From Bifidobacterium sp. N4G05 (lineage in GTDB: Bacteria > Actinomycetota > Actinomycetes > Actinomycetales > Bifidobacteriaceae), in the NCBI RefSeq assembly GCF_002742445.1, contig NZ_NJNQ01000005.1:124001-188000 (forward strand): DNA of 64,000 nucleotides. The letters run 5' to 3'. Both the position numbers and the translations under genes were made by a program. Shown here piece after piece: positions 28,623 to 38,234 of this stretch. The first letter of the stretch is position 1. The number at the start of each line of letters is the position of its first letter. The notes under the pieces are model-generated. The model worked only from the letters and a program-made list of their open reading frames with translations. It did not search any database and was not told the DNA's origin.

Positions 28623-29285
28623 TTATGGCTGATATGTCCTATGGCCGGCAGTCATCTGTCGACGCGCTTCGAGAATACGCTGGAACACTGTGGCCACACC
28701 CAAAACCGCAAGCAGTACCATACCAATGGCCAACCATAAGCCGTGATGCGTCAGCCCAGTGATCGCCATGCCCACCAAAATGATGACCAGTCTGTCGGCG
28801 CGTGTTGCGATGCCGTTCTTCACCTCGAAACCAACAGATTCCGCACGGGCACGCGCATACGACGTCACAAACGACGTCATCATCGACACCATGGCCGCGC
28901 CAACACCAACCCAACTGATGTAATCCGGGCTTGACTGGCTGATGTCATACCACCAATCGGCGTGCAAGATGAAGAAGACTATCACTCCGGCAAGCAACGC
29001 CCAATCGGCGATACGATCCAACGTGGAATCCAAAAAAGCGCCGAACTGGGTGCCTCCCGTGGTCAGCTTCGCGATCGAACCGTCCAGGGAATCGGCCAGC
29101 ACCAGCAATGTAAGTACTACGGCTCCCGCGAAAAGCCATCCTGTGATGCCGGCGACGAAGGCAACCACAATGGTTCCGATGGTGCCTATGACCGTCACCG
29201 CATTTGCGGTCAAACCAATGGATATCAACGCTTTGGCAAGCGGTTCTATGAGTTTTTTGAATGGTGCACGAAGATGTTCTAACAT
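28623..29285 (-). CDS. CDP-alcohol phosphotransferase (phosphatidylinositol-phosphate synthase type)
   Basis: The 220-residue membrane protein has about six hydrophobic segments and the CDP-alcohol phosphotransferase motif at about residues 67-93: 'DSLDGSIAK', then 'GAFLDSTLDR'. Position in the motif usually held by arginine (DGxxAR) is lysine here. An actinobacterial gene of this type near yebC and ruvC usually makes phosphatidylinositol phosphate from CDP-diacylglycerol, the anchor of mannosides. That substrate is inferred from context. AGGA precedes the ATG at 29285. Confidence 0.82.
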   Translation of the reverse strand: MLEHLRAPFKKLIEPLAKALISIGLTANAVTVIGTIGTIVVAFVAGITGWLFAGAVVLTLLVLADSLDGSIAKLTTGGTQFGAFLDSTLDRIADWALLAGVIVFFILHADWWYDISQSSPDYISWVGVGAAMVSMMTSFVTSYARARAESVGFEVKNGIATRADRLVIILVGMAITGLTHHGLWLAIGMVLLAVLGVATVFQRILEARRQMTAGHRTYQP

Positions 29286-29312
29286 GCGGATTCCTGTTTC
29301 TCGAAAAACAAA

Positions 29313-29351
29313 AAGGGCGCGCAAGCGTCAATATGATGCTCGTGCGCCCTT
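29313..29351 (-). terminator. Terminator of thrS
   Basis: AAGGGCGC (29313-29320) pairs with GCGCCCTT (29344-29351), with further partial pairing in the loop. On the minus strand it is followed by TTTTGTTTTT. Confidence 0.82.
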
Positions 29352-29394
29352 ATATGATCCATGACCTTATAAGACTGAATGCAAGCGAATCGGC

Positions 29395-31428
29395 TCAGTC
29401 TGCGATGGCGGCCTTGAAGTCGTCGACGTTGTTGACCTGCACGCGCTTCTTGAGCACGGTCATGATCTGCGTCTTGGCTTCATCGACCGGCACGCCGTTC
29501 AGCTGGCTGCCATCACGGAAGCGGAAGCTCACCGCATTGTTGTTCATGTCTTCCTCGCCAACGATGAGGATGAACGGAACCTTGGACTTGGACGCGTTGC
29601 GGATCTTCTTGCCGAAACGATCGTCGGACATGTCGATTTCGCAACGAACCGTTTCTTCTTCGAGGCTGGCGATGAACTTCTGCAGGTGCGGAGCGAATTC
29701 ATCGGCAACCGGCACGCCAAGCACCTGAACCGGAGCGAGCCATGCCGGGAAAGCGCCGGCGTAATGCTCAAGAAGCACGGCGAAGAAGCGTTCGATGGAG
29801 CCGAACAGCGCACGGTGGATCATCACCGGACGCTGGTGGGTGCCGTCCGCAGCGATATATTCCAAGCCGAAACGTTCCGGAAGGTTGAAATCAAGCTGGA
29901 TGGTGGACACCTGCCAGGTACGGCCGATGGCATCACGGGCCTGCACGGAAATCTTCGGACCGTAGAAGGCTGCGCCGCACGGATCGTCAACCAGCTCAAG
30001 GCCGGATTCCTTGGCGACTTCGGCCAGCGTATTGGTGGCTTCCTCCCAGATCTCGTCAGAACCGACGTACTTGTGCGGATCCTTGGTGGACAGCTCCAGA
30101 TAGAAGTCATCCAGACCGAAGTCCTTCAATAGGCCAAGCACGAAGGTCAGCAGGCTCTTCAACTCGTCCTTCATCTGCTCGCGGGTGCAGTAGATGTGGG
30201 AATCATCCTGAGTCAAGCCACGCACGCGGGTCAGACCATGAACCTCGCCGGACTTCTCATAGCGATACACCGTGCCGAATTCGAACAGGCGCAATGGCAG
30301 CTCGCGGTAGGAACGCTGGCGGGACTTGAAAATCAGGTTGTGCATCGGGCAGTTCATTGGCTTCAGGTAGTAGTCGAAGCCCTGCTTGACGACGTTGCCG
30401 TTCTCGTCTTTTTCCTCATCCAGACGCATTGCGGGATACATGCTATCCTTATACCAATGCAGGTGGCCGGAAGTCTCGTACAGACCGCCCTTGGTGATGT
30501 GCGGAGTCTGCACGAAGCTGTAGTGGTGCTTGCGATGCATTTCGCGGGAGTAATCCTCCATCGCGTTGATCACGGCAGCGCCCTTCGGATGGAACACAGC
30601 CAGGCCCGGACCGATCTCATCCGGGAAGGAGAACAGATCCATTTCCGCACCAAGCTTGCGGTGGTCGCGCTTGGCGGCCTCCTCAAGACGAGTCTGATAG
30701 GTCTTGAGATCTTCTTTGGTGGCGAAAGCCGCACCATAAATGCGCTGCAGCATCGGATTGGCTTCGCTGCCACGCCAATATGCGGCTGCGGAACGCTCGA
30801 TCTTGAACGCCTTGATATAGCGGGTGTTCGGTAGGTGCGGGCCGCGGCACAGGTCCTTCCAAACCACATTGCCGTCACGGTCGACATTATCGTAGAAGCT
30901 CAGTTCCTTGCCGCTGATTTCAGTGGCGGCCTCCGGATCGAGGTGGGCTTCCTTATCTTTGATCAGCTCCAGCTTGTACGGCTGATCAGCTTCTTCCGCC
31001 AAAGCCTCCTCTTCGGTCACCACGCGGCGACGGAAGGACTGGGACGACTTGATGATGCGCTGCATGCGCTTTTCGATCTCTTTGAGATCGTCAGGAGTGA
31101 ACGGAGTCTCAACATCGAAATCGTAGTAGAAACCATCTTTGATGACCGGGCCGACACCAAGCTTGGCGTCCGGGCGGATCTCCTGCACGGCCTGTGCCAT
31201 GACGTGGGTCGCGGAGTGGCGCATAATGGCCAAACCGTCTTCGCTATCAAGCGCAATTGGTTCCACAACATCGCCGTCATGCAGTTCGGTATACAGATCG
31301 CGAGGTTCGCCGTTAATGCGTACCGCGATGATGTTCTTGTCTTCTGCAAAGAGCTGGACGCCAGTCTGGTCTGCTGCCACCTCCTTCGCTTCGCCGTTGA
31401 GTGTGATGGAGATGGTCTGTTCAGCCAT
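29395..31428 (-). CDS. thrS: Threonyl-tRNA synthetase
   Basis: The 677-residue class II synthetase has, in order, a TGS domain ('[18 protein letters not shown]'), the editing domain ('[13 protein letters not shown]'), the catalytic core ('NCPMHNL', '[14 protein letters not shown]') with motif 3 '[14 protein letters not shown]', and an anticodon-binding domain. It charges tRNA-Thr. AAAGGAC precedes the ATG at 31428, so the longer frame to 31557 is rejected. No T-box is visible in the 170-base leader. Confidence 0.97.
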   Translation of the reverse strand: MAEQTISITLNGEAKEVAADQTGVQLFAEDKNIIAVRINGEPRDLYTELHDGDVVEPIALDSEDGLAIMRHSATHVMAQAVQEIRPDAKLGVGPVIKDGFYYDFDVETPFTPDDLKEIEKRMQRIIKSSQSFRRRVVTEEEALAEEADQPYKLELIKDKEAHLDPEAATEISGKELSFYDNVDRDGNVVWKDLCRGPHLPNTRYIKAFKIERSAAAYWRGSEANPMLQRIYGAAFATKEDLKTYQTRLEEAAKRDHRKLGAEMDLFSFPDEIGPGLAVFHPKGAAVINAMEDYSREMHRKHHYSFVQTPHITKGGLYETSGHLHWYKDSMYPAMRLDEEKDENGNVVKQGFDYYLKPMNCPMHNLIFKSRQRSYRELPLRLFEFGTVYRYEKSGEVHGLTRVRGLTQDDSHIYCTREQMKDELKSLLTFVLGLLKDFGLDDFYLELSTKDPHKYVGSDEIWEEATNTLAEVAKESGLELVDDPCGAAFYGPKISVQARDAIGRTWQVSTIQLDFNLPERFGLEYIAADGTHQRPVMIHRALFGSIERFFAVLLEHYAGAFPAWLAPVQVLGVPVADEFAPHLQKFIASLEEETVRCEIDMSDDRFGKKIRNASKSKVPFILIVGEEDMNNNAVSFRFRDGSQLNGVPVDEAKTQIMTVLKKRVQVNNVDDFKAAIAD

Positions 31429-31598
31429 GGGTTGTCCTTTGCTATCGGGGTCCGCGTTACTAATGTGCAGGCCTGGACTGTATGTCAACGATGAACAAGA
31501 TAGGGTTGAGGGCAGACATCGGCACGCTGAAAAGGTGAACGGCACGCTACAACGCAACTATTTTTAGGATCGGCCAAAAGAAAACGCTACTTAAGGCG

Positions 31599-32426
31599 TT
31601 ATTCGACGACATGCGCATACGTGTACTGCGGCGCGCTTCGCGTCGACGTGATCTCCACCTTGTCGGAAGGCACAATCGACACGGTGGAGCCATACTTCAC
31701 CTTCAAACGTGAACCGACACCGCCCGCAAGATTGACGGCGTTCTGCAGATTGTTGCTATCCCCTATCGCCTTGATGATGAATGGCGCCTCAATATTCGTA
31801 TCATCGCAGTTGAGACCGTCTGCGGAATCGCTGATATACGTACTGGTAATCACACGAATATCGTTGATTTCAATGACCTCCGCACCGCTATTTCGCAATT
31901 CTTCAAGTAACGTGAACAGAATCGACGCATCAATATCCTGCTTTGATCCTTTGGAAATACGGATGACCACGCCTTCTCCAGATACCGGCAGACGTCCGGA
32001 AAGAATTCCATTCGATTCGGCATTCTGTTTGGCGATTTCCGCCGCCTTTTCGTTCTTGTCGGCTGTGTCCTTCAGCGAGTCAAGCTGACTGGACAGCTCA
32101 CTTTTGCGTTGCTCAAGCTTTTGGACCTGCGCGCTGGTTTCACTGATGAGTTTGGTTAGTTCGTCCTCGCTCATCGTCTCATATGTGGACGTTGTGTTGT
32201 TCAACTGAATGGCATAGCTAAAGCCGAGCAACGCGCAAAGTATGGTTACAAGCACGCTGGAGTACAGACGGGCACGAGTGGCCTTCGCGTTCAGCGAAAT
32301 CCGCTTCGGCTTGCGCCTGACCACTGGGAATGATCCGGTCTGGGTGCTGTCGTTGTTCTGGTCCTTAACGATCTGCTCGTGAATTTTGGAGAGCACGTCC
32401 TTGTTGTCATCGTCACGTCTGCTCAT
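31599..32426 (-). CDS. DUF881 family membrane-anchored protein
   Basis: The 275-residue protein has a basic cytoplasmic N terminus, one transmembrane segment at about 55-75 ('LYSSVLVTILCALLGFSYAI'), a coiled coil at about 85-140 ('QVQKLEQRKSELSSQLDSL') and the external DUF881 domain ('SGEGVVIRISKGSKQDID', 'LRNSGAEVIEINDIRV'). Function unknown; the family is linked to cell envelope and division genes. It is the third gene of a DUF881-Sbp-DUF881 module. A small hairpin (AACGC/GCGTT) overlaps its stop. Confidence 0.88.
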   Translation of the reverse strand: MSRRDDDNKDVLSKIHEQIVKDQNNDSTQTGSFPVVRRKPKRISLNAKATRARLYSSVLVTILCALLGFSYAIQLNNTTSTYETMSEDELTKLISETSAQVQKLEQRKSELSSQLDSLKDTADKNEKAAEIAKQNAESNGILSGRLPVSGEGVVIRISKGSKQDIDASILFTLLEELRNSGAEVIEINDIRVITSTYISDSADGLNCDDTNIEAPFIIKAIGDSNNLQNAVNLAGGVGSRLKVKYGSTVSIVPSDKVEITSTRSAPQYTYAHVVE

Positions 32427-32432
32427 ATCACG

Positions 32433-32765
32433 TCATCCTTTGAAGATGAAACGTCGGATGGTCGACACATTGGTGAAGATTCGAATGCCGAGCACAACAA
32501 TGACGGCGGTCTGCAACTGGGAACCAACGCCAAGCTGGTTTCCCAAGAAAACCAGCAATGTTGCGGTGATGACGTTCGAAAAGAAGGAGATCACAAAGAC
32601 CTTATCGGAAAAGCTGCGCTGGAAATAGGCTCGTGCGGCACCAAGCAGCGCATCGAGCGCGGCCAGAACCATAATCGGCAGATACGGCTGAAGGGCAATG
32701 GGAATGTCCGGTCGGACGAACACGCCAACGACCACGCCAATGATAAGTCCCAAGACCGCTGCCAT
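32433..32765 (-). CDS. sbp: Small basic protein Sbp (DUF1290)
   Basis: The 110-residue protein has three transmembrane segments, starting 'MAAVLGLIIGVVVGVFVRPD', with 'AALDALLGAARAYFQRSFSD' in the middle, the DUF1290 signature. In other Gram-positives Sbp lies beside DUF881 and ftsZ-related genes, but its role is unknown. Its ATG overlaps the stop of the upstream DUF881 gene by one base (TAATG), so translation is coupled. Confidence 0.9.
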   Translation of the reverse strand: MAAVLGLIIGVVVGVFVRPDIPIALQPYLPIMVLAALDALLGAARAYFQRSFSDKVFVISFFSNVITATLLVFLGNQLGVGSQLQTAVIVVLGIRIFTNVSTIRRFIFKG

Positions 32766-33736
32766 TACTTGACCTTCCTTGCATATGTCACTTCGCCAGT
32801 CACCGCCGCTTCCAGTGTAATCGATTTGTTTTTGCTCACTTGCGGATAGATGCCCGCTTCTTTGAAATCATCGTACAAACGTTGTTGTGTTTTCTTGCTC
32901 ACCGTATTGGCAAGAACGTTGGAATTGCCGATTGCCTCGATGCGATACGGACTTTGCACGGAATTGACTCCGATGAGAATCGTCGTTCCAGCCGTTCGTA
33001 TGGAAGTCTGCACGCCGAGACGGTATCCGTTGATGGCGATTGCTTCCGCTCCGGACTGCCAGAGTAGCGAGACGAGCACCTGCAGATCCGAATCTGTGAC
33101 GACGCGAACCTGACTGCCGTTTTCTCTTGGCAGCGACGAATCCGCGTTGTCACCGCTCACGGACAGCGGATTGGCGATGGTGAGCGTGATGCCTTCGCCT
33201 TGCACGAGAAGTATGCCATTGACCATTTCGTCATCCTGTATGGTCTGGTTCAATGACCAGTTCGACACGGATTTCGATTCTTCTTCAACTTGGGCACGCA
33301 GCGCATTGACGTCTTTGGTGAGGGTTTCGACGTTTTTTGTTTGCTCAGCCAACTGGCTTGACAGTTGCTTACGCACCTCCTTACGGGGGTCGGTGCTCAA
33401 CTGACGAACGAATACGCTGCCTGCCGTGCCCACGGCAATGCAGATGAGAAACACCAACACACGGGTAAACCAGACCGAAAACATCGACGGTGTTTTGGTG
33501 GCCAGTCTCGAATCCGTATACATCACATCCATCGGACGGTTGGTCAGGTCGTCGATGAGCCGCAGCGAATCATCGTCCAGATTCCGCCCTCTTCGTGAAG
33601 TGGATGCAACAGTGTCGGGCTGCACATGATGTGAGGTCAGCCCAGCGAAAGACGCCGAAAAAACGGCGCGCCGCTTCGTGGGCGTATTCTCCGGAGACAC
33701 CGGAAACGACGCACGTTCCGGAGCATCATGCATCAT
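32765..33736 (-). CDS. DUF881 family membrane-anchored protein (second copy)
   Basis: The 323-residue protein has a cytoplasmic tail of about 95 residues, one transmembrane segment ('VLVFLICIAVGTAGSVFV'), a coiled coil ('KNVETLTKDVNALRAQVEE') and the DUF881 domain ('LLVQGEGITLTIANPL', 'QSGAEAIAINGYRLGV'). It is a diverged paralogue of the gene at 31599. The pair flanking Sbp suggests a heteromeric membrane assembly. It starts five bases after the pgsA stop. Confidence 0.88.
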   Translation of the reverse strand: MMHDAPERASFPVSPENTPTKRRAVFSASFAGLTSHHVQPDTVASTSRRGRNLDDDSLRLIDDLTNRPMDVMYTDSRLATKTPSMFSVWFTRVLVFLICIAVGTAGSVFVRQLSTDPRKEVRKQLSSQLAEQTKNVETLTKDVNALRAQVEEESKSVSNWSLNQTIQDDEMVNGILLVQGEGITLTIANPLSVSGDNADSSLPRENGSQVRVVTDSDLQVLVSLLWQSGAEAIAINGYRLGVQTSIRTAGTTILIGVNSVQSPYRIEAIGNSNVLANTVSKKTQQRLYDDFKEAGIYPQVSKNKSITLEAAVTGEVTYARKVK

Positions 33737-33741
33737 GTGCG

Positions 33742-34344
33742 CTAATCCTTATCGTTTTCCAGCAGCTGGATTCCCTGACGTATGTAAATATAGCCGGCAA
33801 GCCAGTACAATCCTACGCCCCATATGCCGGTGGCAAGACCGCATAAATGCAATGTATCCGTAGCGGAATTAGACCAGATATCCGCAAAAATCAAAGCGAC
33901 AATAGCAATCATCAGCATGGCAGTGCCTGCTTTGCCCACAAAATGCACGGGCAACGGACCATAATCATGCTGAGCTAATACCAACACGAGAATCGCCATA
34001 ATCAAATCGCGCAATCCAACGATGATCAGCATCCACCATGGAATGATGTCGGCGACGCCCAACGCGAGGATGCTACAGAAAATCAGCAGACGATCGGCAA
34101 TGGGGTCGAGAATCTGCCCGATCTTGCTCACTTGATTGAACGACCTTGCAATAAGACCATCCAAACCGTCAGATACCGCCGAAAGCGCAAGCACGACCAA
34201 CGCAAGCACCATCTCATGGCGAGAAACCAATACCGAGATGAAAGGAATCGAAATGATTCGCAACAGGCTAATAAGGTTCGGAACCGTGAAATAAATATCC
34301 CGCGGTTCCGGACTGTATTGCTTTTTGATAATCAGTTTGCTCAT
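33742..34344 (-). CDS. pgsA: CDP-alcohol phosphotransferase (PGP synthase type)
   Basis: The 200-residue integral membrane protein starts 'MSKLIIKKQYSPEPRDIYFT', followed by 'VPNLISLLRIISIPFI' and the catalytic motif 'SDGLDGLIARSFNQ' with 'GQILDPIADRLLI'. All motif residues, including the arginine, are present. It probably makes phosphatidylglycerol phosphate or cardiolipin precursors from CDP-diacylglycerol. The start at 34344 is chosen because it clears the hisG stop by 13 bases; ribosome binding site is weak. Confidence 0.85.
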   Translation of the reverse strand: MSKLIIKKQYSPEPRDIYFTVPNLISLLRIISIPFISVLVSRHEMVLALVVLALSAVSDGLDGLIARSFNQVSKIGQILDPIADRLLIFCSILALGVADIIPWWMLIIVGLRDLIMAILVLVLAQHDYGPLPVHFVGKAGTAMLMIAIVALIFADIWSNSATDTLHLCGLATGIWGVGLYWLAGYIYIRQGIQLLENDKD

Positions 34345-34357
34345 ACTTCGAGCAACA

Positions 34358-35209
34358 TTACATTCTCGAGGCCTGCAAGGCGGTGACAATTATGCCACGG
34401 GCACCAACTTCATACAACTGGTCCATCAGTTGGTTGACCTTGGCCTTTGGCACGACAACGCGCACGGCCGCCCACTGCTTGTCATGCAGCGGGGAAACGG
34501 TCGGGCTCTCAAAGCCCGGCGTGATGGCCACAGCGGCGGAAACCTTCTCGACTGGAATGTCGTAATCCATGAGCACGTAGCGTTGGGCGGTAATCACACC
34601 CTGCAGTCGGCGGCTGAGAATCGTCAGGCGGTCATCGTTCTCAGCGAGACGCGGAGAACGAATGAGCACGGCTTCGGAATGCAGCAACGGCTCCGCGAAA
34701 ATACGCAAGCCGGCATTGCGGAGCGTGGTGCCCGTGGACACAACGTCGGCGATTAAATCCGCCACTCCAAGCTGCACCGACGATTCGACGGCACCGTCAA
34801 GATGCACGGTTTCGGCGTTGATGCCATGCTCGACCAGATAATCATGCACAAGCTTGTCGAAACTGGTGGCGACACGCTTGCCTTCGATGTCTTCAAGCGT
34901 GCTGATAGGGGAATCATTCGGGGCCGCGAAACGGAATGTCGATGCGCCGAAGCCAAGTTCCATGTGCTCTTTGGCGTCCGTTCCGGAGTTGAGCAACAGA
35001 TCATGGCCGGTGACGCCGACGTCGATGGTACCGCGTCCAACGTAGACGGCGATATCGAGTGGACGCAGATAGAACAACTCCACGTCATTGTCGGGATCCT
35101 CTACGACCAGCTGACGCGGATTGCTCCTCAGACGATAGCCAGCTTCGGCCAGCATGTTCCATGCAGGTTCAGACAACATGCCCTTGTTAGGCACGGCGAT
35201 TCTCAGCAT
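34358..35209 (-). CDS. hisG: ATP phosphoribosyltransferase (long form)
   Basis: The 283-residue enzyme starts '[20 protein letters not shown]' and contains '[17 protein letters not shown]' and '[19 protein letters not shown]', the PRPP-binding segment. The C-terminal 75 residues form the regulatory ACT-like domain of the long, histidine-inhibited HisG. It catalyses the first step of histidine synthesis. GGGAGG precedes the ATG at 35209. A terminator-like hairpin lies between hisE and this gene. Confidence 0.95.
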   Translation of the reverse strand: MLRIAVPNKGMLSEPAWNMLAEAGYRLRSNPRQLVVEDPDNDVELFYLRPLDIAVYVGRGTIDVGVTGHDLLLNSGTDAKEHMELGFGASTFRFAAPNDSPISTLEDIEGKRVATSFDKLVHDYLVEHGINAETVHLDGAVESSVQLGVADLIADVVSTGTTLRNAGLRIFAEPLLHSEAVLIRSPRLAENDDRLTILSRRLQGVITAQRYVLMDYDIPVEKVSAAVAITPGFESPTVSPLHDKQWAAVRVVVPKAKVNQLMDQLYEVGARGIIVTALQASRM

Positions 35210-35226
35210 TTTTCCTCCCAAAAAAG

Positions 35227-35250
35227 GCCATGCCTTCTGCAGCATGGCCA
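35227..35250 (-). terminator. Hairpin with T-tract between hisE and hisG
   Basis: GGCCATGC (35227-35234) pairs with GCATGGCC (35243-35250), followed on the minus strand by six T. It would cut or reduce transcription from hisE into hisG. Confidence 0.75.
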
Positions 35251-35255
35251 AAAGC

Positions 35256-35519
35256 TCACAGATTCTTGTAGATGTCTTCGAGTGTGATGCCACGGTCGAT
35301 CATCATGACCTGCAGGTGGTAGATGAGCTGGCTCATCTCCTCCGCGGTACGATCGGCGCCTTCGTATTCAGCTGCGATCCAGGTCTCGCCCGCTTCTTCG
35401 ACGATCTTCTTGCCGATGAAATGCGTGCCCTTGCCCAGTTCGTCAACGGTTAGCGAGCCGGCCTGCTTGGAAGCGGCCTTCTCGCTTAATTCGGCAAAAA
35501 GGGATTCAAAAGTCTTCAT
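35256..35519 (-). CDS. hisE: Phosphoribosyl-ATP pyrophosphatase
   Basis: The 87-residue enzyme starts '[19 protein letters not shown]' and contains '[18 protein letters not shown]', the MazG-like EExxE metal-binding helix. It hydrolyses phosphoribosyl-ATP to phosphoribosyl-AMP, the second histidine step. It lies between rpe and hisG. The stop of hisE is only five bases before the intergenic hairpin. Confidence 0.95.
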   Translation of the reverse strand: MKTFESLFAELSEKAASKQAGSLTVDELGKGTHFIGKKIVEEAGETWIAAEYEGADRTAEEMSQLIYHLQVMMIDRGITLEDIYKNL

Positions 35520-35553
35520 TGTTCTTGTCTATCCTCAAAAAAATGATGGAAGG

Positions 35554-36219
35554 TCAGGCCTTGAATGCGGCTTCGGCCTTCTCGCGAATGGAATCAATGG
35601 CTTCCGCAGGATTCTCAGCGCCGTACACAGCGGAACCCGCGACCAACACATCAGCACCCGCTTCAGCTACGATATGGGCAGTCTTCGGACTGACACCGCC
35701 ATCGACCTGAATCTTGGTGGCAAGACCACGGCGGGTAATTTCGTCACGCAAGCGACGCACCTTGGACATCTGGTTGTCGAGGAACTTCTGGCCACCGAAG
35801 CCGGGTTCGACGGTCATGATCAAAATCATGTCGAATTCGTCGAGAATATCGAAAATCGGCTCGACAGGTTCAGCCGGACGTACCGCGAAGCAGGCTTTGC
35901 AACCCATTTCGCGCAACTGGCGTGCCAGACGCACCGGAGCATGGGTGGCACCCATATGGAAGCTCACGGATGCGGCGCCCAGCTTGGCGTACTCAGGTGC
36001 CCAACGATCCGGATCCTCAATCATCAGATGCACGTCAACCGGAAGATCGGTGACTTCGCAGATACGAGCCACGATCGGCTCGCCCAAAGTCAGATTCGGG
36101 ACGAAATGATGATCCATCACGTCGACGTGAACGAGATCCGCATTGGAAATGGCCTTGAGGTCACGCTCAAGGTTGCAGAAATCGGCGGACAGGATGCTTG
36201 GTGCGATTTGAATAGTCAT
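35554..36219 (-). CDS. rpe: Ribulose-phosphate 3-epimerase
   Basis: The 221-residue TIM-barrel enzyme shows '[17 protein letters not shown]', '[16 protein letters not shown]', '[10 protein letters not shown]', '[12 protein letters not shown]' and 'QVDGGV', with the catalytic aspartates and metal-binding histidines in place. It interconverts ribulose-5-phosphate and xylulose-5-phosphate, which feeds the bifid shunt in bifidobacteria. GAGAG precedes ATG 36219; ATG 36228 is possible. Confidence 0.96.
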   Translation of the reverse strand: MTIQIAPSILSADFCNLERDLKAISNADLVHVDVMDHHFVPNLTLGEPIVARICEVTDLPVDVHLMIEDPDRWAPEYAKLGAASVSFHMGATHAPVRLARQLREMGCKACFAVRPAEPVEPIFDILDEFDMILIMTVEPGFGGQKFLDNQMSKVRRLRDEITRRGLATKIQVDGGVSPKTAHIVAEAGADVLVAGSAVYGAENPAEAIDSIREKAEAAFKA

Positions 36220-36253
36220 GGCTCTCATTCTATGAAAGGTAATCGACTTGCTG

Positions 36254-37267
36254 TTACTTGATGTCGGACTGTTTGTCGGTATTCGAGACGGTTTCGGTAT
36301 CGTTGGTTTCGATTTCATCCGCAGTTTGCTCTGAAAGAGTCGCTGCATGATCGGCGGATTCTTCCGCCCCACTGTTTTCGAGACGTTGCTCGATTTCAGT
36401 GACGGTACGAAGCTTCTCCGCCAACAGGTCAGTGTCCTTGCCCATCTGCTGCACGACGATGAACGCCACCACGCCAAGCACGAACACCGCCATGGAAACC
36501 CACACGTTGATGCGCACGCCCAAGAACTCATGCGCATAATCGATGCGCAGGGATTCGATCCAAGTACGTCCCAACGTGTACCACATGATGTACACGGTAA
36601 ATAGGGATCCGGCTTTAAGCTTTTTCATGGCCTTGGATCCGATGTACACGATGATTGCGGCTCCGATGAGATTCCAAATCATCTCATACAGGAAGGTTGG
36701 ATGGAACAGTGTTCCGCTTGGGCATGTAGACCCGTCGTAGCATTGCTCGCTGTGCCCGATAGCAGTGCCTTCCATATTGAGCTTCAGGCCCCATGGGAAA
36801 GTCGTCGGCGCGCCATACAGCTCCTGATTGAACCAGTTGCCCAAACGCCCAACAGCCTGTGCTACCAACAATCCCGGGGCGATGGCGTCGGCCAGCAAGG
36901 CCATTGGATAATGCTTGTGTCTGCACCAAGCCCATGCGGCCAACGCTCCAAGCAGCACTCCGCCCCAGATGCCAAGTCCGCCATTCCAGATGCGGAACAT
37001 CTCTGCCCAATCGCCATTCGGCCCGAAGAAACGTTCGGGCGTGGTGATGATGTGATAGATTCGGGCACCCACGATACCGGCGGGGACACTGACCAAAGTG
37101 ATGTCAAGAACCTGATCGAAATTACCGCCCAGCTTCTTCCATCGTGTGGCGGTTATCCATACCGCCAGCACAATTCCCAACAGAATGCATAACGCATAGA
37201 TGTGAATCGTTACAGGGCCGATGGAAAACTGTGAAATCGTTGGCGATGGAATGTATGCAAGTGTCAT
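36254..37267 (-). CDS. lgt: Prolipoprotein diacylglyceryl transferase
   Basis: The 337-residue protein has seven transmembrane segments and the Lgt signature '[16 protein letters not shown]' near residue 142, preceded by 'GARIYHI'. The last 75 residues are an acidic cytoplasmic tail not needed in shorter homologues. It moves diacylglycerol from phosphatidylglycerol to the lipobox cysteine of prolipoproteins. CAGGAAA precedes ATG 37267. A long hairpin separates it from trpA. Confidence 0.95.
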   Translation of the reverse strand: MTLAYIPSPTISQFSIGPVTIHIYALCILLGIVLAVWITATRWKKLGGNFDQVLDITLVSVPAGIVGARIYHIITTPERFFGPNGDWAEMFRIWNGGLGIWGGVLLGALAAWAWCRHKHYPMALLADAIAPGLLVAQAVGRLGNWFNQELYGAPTTFPWGLKLNMEGTAIGHSEQCYDGSTCPSGTLFHPTFLYEMIWNLIGAAIIVYIGSKAMKKLKAGSLFTVYIMWYTLGRTWIESLRIDYAHEFLGVRINVWVSMAVFVLGVVAFIVVQQMGKDTDLLAEKLRTVTEIEQRLENSGAEESADHAATLSEQTADEIETNDTETVSNTDKQSDIK

Positions 37268-37278
37268 GGTTTCCTGAT

Positions 37279-37317
37279 GGTAGTCCACGCATCCGATATG
37301 GCGTTGCGTGGACTACC
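37279..37317 (-). promoter_or_regulatory. 13-base perfect hairpin between trpA and lgt
   Basis: GGTAGTCCACGCA (37279-37291) pairs with TGCGTGGACTACC (37305-37317) around a 13-base loop. No T-tract follows on the minus strand, and the lgt ribosome binding site comes next. It may stabilise or process the mRNA or act as a terminator without U-tract. Confidence 0.6.
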
Positions 37318-37334
37318 GAAATCGTTGGAATGGT

Positions 37335-38216
37335 TTACTTCGCGGAGCGTGCGTTGTGAATGCCGTCCGCAAGTTCTTCGGCCTTGACCGCCAATGCCTT
37401 GAGCCCGGTGGCCTCGTCGACGGCGTTCTTTCCGGATTCGTCGAGCATGGTATGCACCAACGCGGATCCGACGATGACACCGTCGGCATAGGAGCCGACT
37501 CGCGCACCCTGTTCGGCGGTGGAGACGCCAATGCCGACGCAGACGTTCTTCGCACCGGCATTGCGCGTGCGTGCCACCAACTCCTCAGGCGAAGCGTCAA
37601 TGGTGGAACGTTCACCGGTGACGCCCATACGGGCGGCTGCATAGACGAAACCGCGAGCATTGTCGGAAACGACCTTCAAACGACTGTCTGTGGAATCCGG
37701 CGACACGAGGAAGATTCGGTCAAGTCCGTGACGGTCTGAAGCTTCGATCCATTCGCCAGCCTCATCCGGAATGAGGTCGGGGGTAATCAGGCCAGCGCCA
37801 CCGGAGTTCTCGAAATCACGCGCGAAACGTTCGACGCCATAATGGTAGATGAGATTCCAGTAGCTCATCACCAACGGAACTCCCCCGGCATTGGCCACGG
37901 TCTCAACGGCCCTGAACACGTCCGCGATTTTCTCTCCATTGTCGATGGCGATTTGTGAAGCGGCCTGGATGACGGAACCATCCATGACCGGATCGGAATA
38001 CGGCAGGCCGATTTCAACGGCATCGACGCCATGCTCGACCATGGTGCGGAATGCCTTCAGCGAATAGTCCGGGTTCGGGAATCCATATGGCAGATAGCCG
38101 ATGAATGCGGGCTTGTTCGCGGCTTCGAACTCATCGAACATGGCTTCCGACGGACTCGACTTGTGGCTGATGCCGAGCGGCTGTCCGGACAGCGTGGTTG
38201 CTGTTGCGTGCGTCAT
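37335..38216 (-). CDS. trpA: Tryptophan synthase alpha subunit
   Basis: The 293-residue TIM-barrel protein contains 'VDAVEIGLPYSDPVMDGSVI' with the catalytic Glu and Asp, 'GLITPDLIPDEAGEW' and 'VCVGIGVSTAEQ'. It cleaves indole-3-glycerol phosphate to indole, which is passed to the TrpB domain encoded just upstream. About 25 N-terminal residues precede the conserved part; a later ATG (M26) is possible but the first start is 18 bases after trpCB. Confidence 0.95.
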   Translation of the reverse strand: MTHATATTLSGQPLGISHKSSPSEAMFDEFEAANKPAFIGYLPYGFPNPDYSLKAFRTMVEHGVDAVEIGLPYSDPVMDGSVIQAASQIAIDNGEKIADVFRAVETVANAGGVPLVMSYWNLIYHYGVERFARDFENSGGAGLITPDLIPDEAGEWIEASDRHGLDRIFLVSPDSTDSRLKVVSDNARGFVYAAARMGVTGERSTIDASPEELVARTRNAGAKNVCVGIGVSTAEQGARVGSYADGVIVGSALVHTMLDESGKNAVDEATGLKALAVKAEELADGIHNARSAK

Positions 38217-38234
38217 AATGGGATGCTCCTTCTT

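Noticed and set aside
31429-31598. Possible T-box leader of thrS
   Set aside because: No T-box consensus, specifier loop or terminator/antiterminator pair could be found in this gap.
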